This document shows positions 30,059-38,144 of a stretch of 64,000 bases of DNA, one piece after another; the first letter of the stretch is position 1, and every line of letters begins with the position of its first letter. The position numbers and the translations under genes are program-made. Origin of the DNA: Victivallales bacterium (GTDB lineage Bacteria; Verrucomicrobiota; Lentisphaeria; Victivallales; GWF2-38-69); NCBI GenBank assembly GCA_021733985.1, contig JAIPJT010000002.1:50468-114467 (forward strand), read 5' to 3'. The notes below the pieces were generated by a model, which saw only the letters and a list, made by a program, of their open reading frames with translations, had not been told where the DNA came from and made no database searches.

Positions 30059-32479
30059 ATGAAAAAAGATGAAAAAACTCGATTTGCTTCATTAGTTGCA
30101 CACCAGCTGAAATCACCTGTAGCTGCTGCCGGAACAATGATTAAAACACTGCTGGGAGAGTTTGCAGGTTCTCTTACACCGCAGCAGAAAGATCTTTTAT
30201 TAAGAGTAAATACCAGGTTAACTGAAGCGATTGACACATCGAAAAGAATGATATCTTTGGCAAATCCAAAATCCATATTAGGCGAGGATTCTAATATTAT
30301 TGATATAACTCTTTTATTAAGACACTGCCATGCAAGGTATGAAGAGGAAGCAGCAATTAAGGGAATAACAATAGATGTTGATATTGAAGATGAGCCTTTA
30401 TTTACAAAAGGCAGTGAATCCGCAATAACTGAAATACTCAATTCATTAATAAGTAATTCTTTAAAATACACTCCTGAAAATGGCAGGATAAGACTGAAAA
30501 TATTACAGGATAGAAAAGACAAACATGACATAGTAATATCTTTTGCCGATTCAGGAATAGGTATTCCTGAGGATAAAATAGAGAAAATTTTTGAACCTTT
30601 TTACAGGTCAGCTTCAAATCAGGGATCAACTTTGCCAGGCGCAGGGCTGGGATTATCATTTGTGAAAACTGTGGTTGAAGTTTTAGGCGGCGAAATTACA
30701 GCCTCCAAGTCTGATATGGGGGGTGCTGAGTTTACCGTAAAACTGGATTCAGCTGACGCAAAAAAAGAAACTGAAAATAATAAGAATATAAAAAAACGCA
30801 TGAATGTCGTTATAATAGGCGGCGTAGCTGCCGGTCCTAAAGTAGCCTCAAAAATAGTTAGGTTGGCTCCTGAAACAGATGTTACGATAATTGAAAAAGA
30901 AGACATCCTATCATATTCCGGCTGTGGACTGCCATATTATATATCCGGAATAGTCACAAAAAAATCAGAACTTTTGTCAACTGCTGTAGAGGAAGTCAGA
31001 GATCCGGTTTTCTTTCAGAATATAAAAAATGTGAATATTCTGAACCGCACTGAAGCATTAAGTATAAATAGAGAAAAGAAAGAGGTTGAAATAAGAAATC
31101 TTATAAGCGGGCATAAGTCCTTTTTAGAATATGATAAACTTGTATTAGCTACAGGTGCTAAAGCGGTACTGCCTGAAATTCGCTGTATTGAACTTAAAAA
31201 TATTTTTACTCTTGACGGTGTCCATGATGCTGAAGGTATTAAACATTTTTTATCCGGGAAAAAAGCTAAAGATGTCGTTATTGTCGGTGGCGGTTTAATC
31301 GGATTGGAAATGACCGAGGCACTTGTGATGAAAGGGTGCAGGGTGACAATAATAGAAAAAAGGAAAAATGTTTTTAATATTCTTGATAAAGAAATCTCCC
31401 AACTTCTCCAAATGCACCTGGAGTCCCACGGGGTAAGGGTACTTACTGATACTGAAATTAAAAAATTCGAAGGCTCTGCAGGTAAGGTCACGGGCGTATT
31501 GACAGCTGATGAACTTATTCCGGCCGATATGGCAGTTATTGCCGCCGGTGTATTTCCTTCTACGGATTTAGCTGTGAATGCCGGTTTGGAAATTGGTGTT
31601 TCCGGTGCGATAAAAGTCAACAAAAGGATGGAAACTTCGGATAAAAATATTTTTGCCGCCGGTGACTGTGCTGAATGTTATGATATGGTGACAGGGAAAC
31701 CCTGTTATGTCCCGTTAGGATCTACAGCAAATAAAGAGGGAAGGGTGGCTGCTGTGAATATCTGCAACGGTGATGAAACTTTTCCCGGGGTTAACGGTAC
31801 TGTAGCATGCAAAGTATTCGATTATTATATTTCAAAAACAGGCCTGACTGAAAGAGAAGCTGTCAAAATGGGATATGATACAGTTAAAACTTTAACTGCA
31901 GGCCCCGATAGAGAACATTTCATGCCCAATGTAAAAAATTTGAAACTGAAACTGGTTGTAGACAGAAAAAGCAGGAAAGTTCTTGGTGCTCAGGCCATCG
32001 GAAACAGTAAAGGTTTTAATAAAATCGATATTATATCTGCATGTATGACAGGGAATTTAACAATTGATGATATCGCAAACCTTGATTTATGTTATGCACC
32101 CTCATTTTCTTTAGCTATTGACAATGTTATAACTGCTGCCAATGTAGCAAAAAATAAAATAGACGGTGTTTTTAAAAGCATCACTTCGGAAGAAGTATAT
32201 AGAAAAATAAACAATAGAGAGGACTTTATTCTGCTTGATGTAAGAAGCCATAAAGAATATGAAGAGTTCAGAATTACCGGTTCCAAGATAATTCCCCTTG
32301 GTGTTTTAAGGAACAGGCTTTTTGAACTTCCTAAAGACAAGGAGATTATAACTTTCTGTACTATATCTTTGAGAGGGTACGAAGCCGCACTTATATTGAA
32401 AGCTGCAGGATTTAAGAATGTAAAAGTTATGGACGGCGGTATTCTTATGTGGCCTTATGAAATAATTGAAGGGTTATAG
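30059..32479 (+). CDS. histidine kinase core fused to CoA-disulfide-reductase-like flavoprotein and rhodanese domain
   Basis: HisKA FASLVAHQLKSPVAAAGTM; HATPase DSGIGIPEDKIEKIFEPFY...GAGLGLSFVKTVVE; flavoprotein VVIIGGVAAGPKVAS...SYSGCGLPYYISG; rhodanese ITFCTISLRGYEAALILKAAGF. Confidence 0.9.
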   Translation: MKKDEKTRFASLVAHQLKSPVAAAGTMIKTLLGEFAGSLTPQQKDLLLRVNTRLTEAIDTSKRMISLANPKSILGEDSNIIDITLLLRHCHARYEEEAAIKGITIDVDIEDEPLFTKGSESAITEILNSLISNSLKYTPENGRIRLKILQDRKDKHDIVISFADSGIGIPEDKIEKIFEPFYRSASNQGSTLPGAGLGLSFVKTVVEVLGGEITASKSDMGGAEFTVKLDSADAKKETENNKNIKKRMNVVIIGGVAAGPKVASKIVRLAPETDVTIIEKEDILSYSGCGLPYYISGIVTKKSELLSTAVEEVRDPVFFQNIKNVNILNRTEALSINREKKEVEIRNLISGHKSFLEYDKLVLATGAKAVLPEIRCIELKNIFTLDGVHDAEGIKHFLSGKKAKDVVIVGGGLIGLEMTEALVMKGCRVTIIEKRKNVFNILDKEISQLLQMHLESHGVRVLTDTEIKKFEGSAGKVTGVLTADELIPADMAVIAAGVFPSTDLAVNAGLEIGVSGAIKVNKRMETSDKNIFAAGDCAECYDMVTGKPCYVPLGSTANKEGRVAAVNICNGDETFPGVNGTVACKVFDYYISKTGLTEREAVKMGYDTVKTLTAGPDREHFMPNVKNLKLKLVVDRKSRKVLGAQAIGNSKGFNKIDIISACMTGNLTIDDIANLDLCYAPSFSLAIDNVITAANVAKNKIDGVFKSITSEEVYRKINNREDFILLDVRSHKEYEEFRITGSKIIPLGVLRNRLFELPKDKEIITFCTISLRGYEAALILKAAGFKNVKVMDGGILMWPYEIIEGL

Positions 32480-32500
32480 AGTAGAAAATTTTCACTGAGG

Positions 32501-32543
32501 TCGCGAATTTAGCTCAGTTTCGCTCCCGGTTCAAATTTATACA
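32501..32543 (+). other. possible decayed tRNA-like fragment
   Basis: GCGAATTTAGCTCAGTT (D-arm-like) then only 8 nt later GGTTCAAATTTATAC (T-arm-like). Confidence 0.2.
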
Positions 32544-32643
32544 AAAGCCGATTCAGTAATTTTGCCTTAAATCAATAACATTGTTTAGTTAATAATACAA
32601 AGTTCATCTATAAGAAAATTTTTTTAGCATTGAGAGGTTACGT

Positions 32644-33897
32644 TTAGAAGCTCAATTTCCAGGGGGCAAGAGTGCGTTCGAGGATCTCTTTTCCGTGGAT
32701 ATAGGAGAGAAAGATACCGTAATTGGTGTAAGGTATATTCAGTGAGTCTAAATCGCGCAGTCTGGCGCAGAGTTTCTGACGGGTTATCATACAGCCGCCA
32801 CAATGAATTATCAGCTTATATTCTAACAATTTTTTATTTTCCTGGAATTCCCTTCCGAAATTGTGTTCTATAACCGTTCCCGGGTAGTGTTTGTTAATAT
32901 AAGCGGGAATTTGTACAGTGCCGATATCCTCTTTTATTCGGGTATGGTTACATGCTTCGACAATTAAAATTTTATCTCCTTTTTTTATGTGGTCAAGTTG
33001 TTTTATTCCGGCAGCAAATTCTGCCAATTTTCCATTAGTGATATAATTGATCATCATAATGGAAAAAGTAGTAATCTGAATATCTGAAGGTGCCCAGTCT
33101 TTCATAATATCCATTGCCTGTGAATCTGTGATAATAACTTTAGGACGTTTTGAGAAACTGTTCAGGAAATTATCAAAATTCGCTTTTTCCGAGTTATCGA
33201 CGTTTCGGGCTCTTGAAAGCAGCATTCTGTAAGCGACAGGGTATGCCCGGTGACGGGTAATATATTCAACTGCCATCTGCTGAGGACGGAGAAGGCGTCC
33301 ATTGGGAGTTTCTTCATCCATGGGGATGTTAAGTATATAGAATTCACCCTTTTCCAGGAAGGGGAGCAGTTCAGTGTCTGTTTTTGATAAAGTATAGTTT
33401 TTAATTATAAAATCCAGCAGTTTCTGTCTGTTTGAAGATTTAATTGTCGATATTGCGAGTTTTTTATAGAATTTTAAAAGACTGAGTTCAATTTCTATTT
33501 TTTTAATTTTTTCATTATCTGCTTCCGGTTTAAAAAGGTTATATATAATTAGGAGCTGTTTATCAAGTTCCCTTGCATTCTCAATAATAGTTTGTTCTGT
33601 CTTAAAATCGTTGGTATTAATGTCTATAATTAACAGAACAAGATCACACTCCTTCAGAACGGACTGTACTTTTTTTTTCTTTTTTTCTCCGAGAATATTT
33701 CTTTCATCGAACCCTGCTGTATCAAACAATTTTACAGGACCGAGTCCATGTATTTCCTGGAGGGTGATTTTAGTATCTGCTGTTGTGCCGGGAGTATTAT
33801 CAACAATAGAAGTTTCCTGCTGTGTAAGCAAATTCATTACACAGCTTTTACCTGCATTCATTTTTCCGAATATACCAATATGCTCTCTGTTTATCAT
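32644..33897 (-). CDS. hydF: [FeFe]-hydrogenase H-cluster maturation GTPase HydF
   Basis: GIFGKMNAGKSCVMNLLTQQ P-loop; EACNHTRIKEDIG...HCGGCM. Confidence 0.93.
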   Translation of the reverse strand: MINREHIGIFGKMNAGKSCVMNLLTQQETSIVDNTPGTTADTKITLQEIHGLGPVKLFDTAGFDERNILGEKKKKKVQSVLKECDLVLLIIDINTNDFKTEQTIIENARELDKQLLIIYNLFKPEADNEKIKKIEIELSLLKFYKKLAISTIKSSNRQKLLDFIIKNYTLSKTDTELLPFLEKGEFYILNIPMDEETPNGRLLRPQQMAVEYITRHRAYPVAYRMLLSRARNVDNSEKANFDNFLNSFSKRPKVIITDSQAMDIMKDWAPSDIQITTFSIMMINYITNGKLAEFAAGIKQLDHIKKGDKILIVEACNHTRIKEDIGTVQIPAYINKHYPGTVIEHNFGREFQENKKLLEYKLIIHCGGCMITRQKLCARLRDLDSLNIPYTNYGIFLSYIHGKEILERTLAPWKLSF

Positions 33898-35042
33898 TTT
33901 ACTCCATACTGTCTTTGTTTTTTTGTGTAATGTACGGCATCACCGAACACCCCAAAGGCGAGTTCAGAACCGATTTTTTTAATTCGTTTGTTTAAATCTG
34001 ACTGGAAAGATAGTATATCGGATTCAAAACAGGGTTTATTATCATACAGTATATATGATTTTTTATATTTATGATCGTTAATATTTATCATAATTACGTT
34101 TGCACCTGCGAGTACTCCCTGTTCAAGACCTTTAGGGCTGAGTGCTTCCAGTGCTGTTGTAGCAGCGATATTAATATCCGGTAGATAGATTTTTGTGGCG
34201 GCTATCATTTTCAACCCCATAAGGAGTGATTTCTTTCTTGCCTTGTCATCAAAAGTACTGTAAAGATCTTTTCCCATCGGGGTGTCTCTATGAGGTATAT
34301 AAGGTCCCATGCCTATCATATCGACATCGATATCTTTATAAAATTTTATATCTTTAGCAAGGTCTGCTACTGTTTGGCCGGGGAAACCTATGAGAACGCC
34401 GGTACCTAACTGATAACCTGTCTTCTTTAATATTTTAAGGCAGTTTTTTCTGTCTTCAAAGCTTGAGGATTCAGGGTGTATTTCTGCATAAAGTTTCGGG
34501 TTGGAAGTTTCTATTCTGAGCAGATAGCGCCTTGCGCCGGCTTCATACCATTTCCGGTATGTCTCTTCTGTCTGTTCACCAAGCGAAAGAGTAATTCTTA
34601 GATTGCCTTTTGTAAGTTTTCGTGTTTCATGCAGGATATCCGTAACATAGTCTACAAATTTTTTATCCTTACGTTCTCCAGCCTGAATTACTACTGAAGC
34701 GTAATTATTTCTGTAAGCAAAATTTATGCAGTCAACAACTTCTTTCCTGCTTAAAAAATAACGCCTGTATTTTTTGTTGCTTTTTCTTATACCGCAGTAG
34801 TAGCAGTCTTCTGTGCATATATTGCTCAGTTCTATCAGTCCGCGTAAAAAAACCTTATTGCCGGTGGACTGTTTTTTTTTAAGGTATGCTTTTTCAAAAA
34901 GAAGTTTCTGAGCTCTTTCGTCTTCAAGAGAAAGAAGATGTTCCAAATCTTTAACAGAAAGCTTTTCCGCATTATTTATTTTTTTAATAATTGTTTCAAA
35001 CATTGTTGTATTATCGGGAAGTTTGTTATTGATTTTCTGCAT
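33894..35042 (-). CDS. hydE: [FeFe]-hydrogenase maturation radical SAM protein HydE
   Basis: IELSNICTEDCYYCGIRKSNKKYRRY radical SAM CxxxCxxC; GTGVLIGFPGQT; adjacent to hydF/hydG. Confidence 0.93.
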   Translation of the reverse strand: MQKINNKLPDNTTMFETIIKKINNAEKLSVKDLEHLLSLEDERAQKLLFEKAYLKKKQSTGNKVFLRGLIELSNICTEDCYYCGIRKSNKKYRRYFLSRKEVVDCINFAYRNNYASVVIQAGERKDKKFVDYVTDILHETRKLTKGNLRITLSLGEQTEETYRKWYEAGARRYLLRIETSNPKLYAEIHPESSSFEDRKNCLKILKKTGYQLGTGVLIGFPGQTVADLAKDIKFYKDIDVDMIGMGPYIPHRDTPMGKDLYSTFDDKARKKSLLMGLKMIAATKIYLPDINIAATTALEALSPKGLEQGVLAGANVIMININDHKYKKSYILYDNKPCFESDILSFQSDLNKRIKKIGSELAFGVFGDAVHYTKKQRQYGVK

Positions 35043-35099
35043 AGCTGCTTATTGAGTCAAAACAGGAGGCCTGTCAAAATATAAAGTTCTCCTCCCGGT

Positions 35100-36527
35100 T
35101 TAAAAATATAAATCGCGTTTACCTTTGTTTTCTATTTTTTCGAGCCTGGAGACCAGTTCGTTTTTGATCTTTTCATCGGAAAATTTTGACAGTTCTCTAT
35201 TAATAAGCGCATCGCCAAGATTTATGGTTGCCGGAGAAGCATAATCCATCAGGTACTCTTTCAAGGTTAACAGGGCGTTGGGAGTGCAGTATTTTTCAAT
35301 GAAACCGGGTATTGCGAATTCCATGAAACGTTCTCCTGTCCTGCCTAGTCGGTAGCAGGCTGTGCAGAAACTCGGGAGGTAGCCGTTATCAATAAGTTCA
35401 TAGATAATTTCGTCTATAGGACGCATGTCGCCTAGAGAGAACTGCTCTTTAAGTTTTCTCTCATCAAGCTTTGTATTTGAATATCCTCCAAGTTCGATTC
35501 TGGAGCCCGCATCAATTTGCGATACTCCAAATCCCAATAATTCCCGTCTGATATCAGGATTCTCCCTTGCTGTTAGTATCATTCCGGTATAAGGAACAGC
35601 CAGACGCAAAATAGCTACCAGACGTTTAAAATCATAGTCATTTACAAAGTATTTTTCATCTATTAATGTATTATGGACAGATTTTATTCGCGGGAAGCTT
35701 ATTGTATGTGGGCCCACACCGAATTTTTCCTGTAGAAAGAGAGAATGTTGTACCATTGCAAGGACTTCAAATTTCCAGTCGTAAAGACCGAAAAGTGCTC
35801 CGATTCCGACATCATCGCAACCCGCTTCAAATGCTCTGCTTAAACCATCAAGACGGTACAGATAATCATTTTTACAGGTATTTTCGGGATGTACTTTTTT
35901 ATAGGTTCCATGATGGTATGTTTCCTGAAAAATTTGATAAGTCCCTATTCCTGCTTCCTTAACAGTTTTGTAGTCATTAGTATCAAGTGGTGCTGCGTTA
36001 ATATTTACTCTTCTAATTTCACCGTTGCCATGTTTAACAGAATAAACCTTTTTAACTGTATCTGCGATAAATTCAGGCGAATACTTAGGGTGTTCGCCGA
36101 AAACTAATATTAAACGTTTATGGCCGCTATCTTCAAGTGCCCTAACTTCTGAAATAATTTCCTCCTGAGAAAGAGTTTTTCTCACAGTCGTCCTTAGGCT
36201 TTTGCGGAAACCGCAATATTTGCAGTCGTTAGTGCAGTAATTGCCAATATAGAGGGGGGCAAATATAACAATTCTGTTGCCGTATACAGATCTTTTCAGT
36301 TCACGGGCGGCTTCAAAAATTTCTTCTACCAATTCCGGGCTTTCGGCGGAAAGCAGCATAGCGGTTTCTTTAACCGAAAGAGGTTTTTTAGCCATGCTTT
36401 TAGTTATGATATCCCTGACCTTATACTTGTCTTCCCCGGTATCGTTGATTAAGTCTGTAATATAATCGTCATTTATAAAATCTTCGCATACACTTGAGCG
36501 GTCTTTATAAGTTTTCATCTTTTCCAA
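35100..36527 (-). CDS. hydG: [FeFe]-hydrogenase maturation radical SAM protein HydG
   Basis: YIGNYCTNDCKYCGFRKS and C-terminal SFCTACYRLGRTGERFMEFAIPGFIEKYCTPN cluster motif. Confidence 0.94.
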   Translation of the reverse strand: MEKMKTYKDRSSVCEDFINDDYITDLINDTGEDKYKVRDIITKSMAKKPLSVKETAMLLSAESPELVEEIFEAARELKRSVYGNRIVIFAPLYIGNYCTNDCKYCGFRKSLRTTVRKTLSQEEIISEVRALEDSGHKRLILVFGEHPKYSPEFIADTVKKVYSVKHGNGEIRRVNINAAPLDTNDYKTVKEAGIGTYQIFQETYHHGTYKKVHPENTCKNDYLYRLDGLSRAFEAGCDDVGIGALFGLYDWKFEVLAMVQHSLFLQEKFGVGPHTISFPRIKSVHNTLIDEKYFVNDYDFKRLVAILRLAVPYTGMILTARENPDIRRELLGFGVSQIDAGSRIELGGYSNTKLDERKLKEQFSLGDMRPIDEIIYELIDNGYLPSFCTACYRLGRTGERFMEFAIPGFIEKYCTPNALLTLKEYLMDYASPATINLGDALINRELSKFSDEKIKNELVSRLEKIENKGKRDLYF

Positions 36528-36547
36528 TCCGTAAAGGTTTATCTGTT

Positions 36548-37699
36548 CTATGCACTTTCAGCAGGGGGCGAAGCAGCAGGAAGACTTTTTAATGTTACAA
36601 AAAAAGTAGTTCCTGTTCCGAACTCACTTTTTACTTTTATAGTTCCTTTATATAGTGAAATAAGTTTTTTAAGGATTGATAATCCCAGTCCGCTCCCTTC
36701 AATATTTGCGGTCTTCTCATTTTTAAATCTGACGAATTCGCCGAAAAGACGCTTTTGCTCTTCCGGTTTCATGCCGATCCCGCCATCTTCCACGGTGATA
36801 TATATACTGTCTTCTTCCTGTTCTATTTTTATATTTACATAACCATTTTCTTTATTGTATTTAACGGCATTTGAAATCAGGTTGTTGAACATTATTTCAA
36901 GCTCACTGAGTTCACCGTTCATTAATATTTTTTCCTGAGCATCGAGGTTTATACTTATATTTCTTTCATCTGCTTTCAGTTTATTTGTTTCTATGGAACG
37001 TTCGACTGCTTCAATGAGGTTAATCTGCTTTATCTTTCTTATTTTTTGTCCCGACTCAATTCGAGTGAGGTCAAGAAGGTCAAAAATAAGCTTGCGCATG
37101 CCGTTAATTCTTTCCATTGAGCGCTTAATCATATTGTCATAGCTTTTTATATCATTTCCAGCTACCCTGTCATCGATTACTCGCAAATAGCCGTCAATTG
37201 CGTTTAGAGGAGCTTTCAGCTCGTGAGACAAAACAGAAAGGAACTGAAATCTGACTTTTTTCTTGTCCTCTTCCAGTTTTTTTGCTTTGCGATGAAGAAC
37301 AATATTAGTAGAAGCTTTTTTTACTACTTTTCTGAGTTCTTCAGGGGTAAAGGGCTTAGCCAGGAAATCAAAAGCCCCGCTTTTAGTGGCGCTTATAGCT
37401 ACTTCCAATGAGGCGAACGCAGTCATCATAACTGTATGGGCATCGTACTTCATTTTTTTTAGCCTGTCCAGAATCTCAAGCCCGCTTATATCGTCAAGTT
37501 TATAGTCAAGCAGTATTATGTCAAACTGGGTTTTACTTAATAAATCCAAAGCCTCATTGCCTGTTGTAGCCTGACTTATTTCAAATTCAACAGTGTCATT
37601 AAAATCTCTCAATTCAAATTTATATTTACGAAGAGCCCGGAACGCGCCTCTGCGCATCCCCGGTTCATCGTCTACAACTAAGAGCTTTAAAATTAGCAT
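36548..37699 (-). CDS. hybrid receiver-histidine kinase
   Basis: N-terminal receiver (IILLDYKLDDISGLEIL); HisKA FLSVLSHELKAPLNAIDGY; HATPase GSGLGLSILKKLI. Confidence 0.9.
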   Translation of the reverse strand: MLILKLLVVDDEPGMRRGAFRALRKYKFELRDFNDTVEFEISQATTGNEALDLLSKTQFDIILLDYKLDDISGLEILDRLKKMKYDAHTVMMTAFASLEVAISATKSGAFDFLAKPFTPEELRKVVKKASTNIVLHRKAKKLEEDKKKVRFQFLSVLSHELKAPLNAIDGYLRVIDDRVAGNDIKSYDNMIKRSMERINGMRKLIFDLLDLTRIESGQKIRKIKQINLIEAVERSIETNKLKADERNISINLDAQEKILMNGELSELEIMFNNLISNAVKYNKENGYVNIKIEQEEDSIYITVEDGGIGMKPEEQKRLFGEFVRFKNEKTANIEGSGLGLSILKKLISLYKGTIKVKSEFGTGTTFFVTLKSLPAASPPAESA

Positions 37700-37704
37700 T
37701 TAAT

Positions 37705-38112
37705 TTATCCTAATAATTTATTTATTTCATTATAAAGCTGTTCGTTTCTAATATCTTTATCAAGAATTACATCAGCTTTAATCCATGAACGCATTTCATC
37801 TGTTGATACATCAAAGTGATAGCCTGTTTCGTTTGTCACATTTGTAACTATTATTACCGGGATTTTCGGGTTTGTTTTTTTTAACTTGTAGCTGAGTACA
37901 AAACCGCTGTCACTGTTTTCCATCATAAGGTCAAACACGGCAAGATCAAAATCGGTTTCCTGTATTAGCTTCTCGCCCTCAGCCTGTGAACCTCCAACAA
38001 CAACTTCAAAGCCATAGCTTTTCAGATAGAACGAAATAAGTTCCTGATAATCGAAATCATCATCAACGACCAAAGCTGTTTTCCCAAAATATCTTTTTTC
38101 CTGTTCTGACAT
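37705..38112 (-). CDS. single-domain response regulator
   Basis: ALVVDDDFDYQEL...DLAVFDLMMENSDSGF; no output domain. Confidence 0.85.
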   Translation of the reverse strand: MSEQEKRYFGKTALVVDDDFDYQELISFYLKSYGFEVVVGGSQAEGEKLIQETDFDLAVFDLMMENSDSGFVLSYKLKKTNPKIPVIIVTNVTNETGYHFDVSTDEMRSWIKADVILDKDIRNEQLYNEINKLLG

Positions 38113-38144
38113 TATTTTCTCCTCTTTTATTCAATTTTAATAGT

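Noticed and set aside
30015-31623. Reverse-strand ORFs opposite the HK-CoADR gene (e.g. 30055-30531, 31015-31623)
   Set aside because: Overlap a long, motif-rich coding frame; low-complexity Ser/Ile-rich translations typical of antisense frames.
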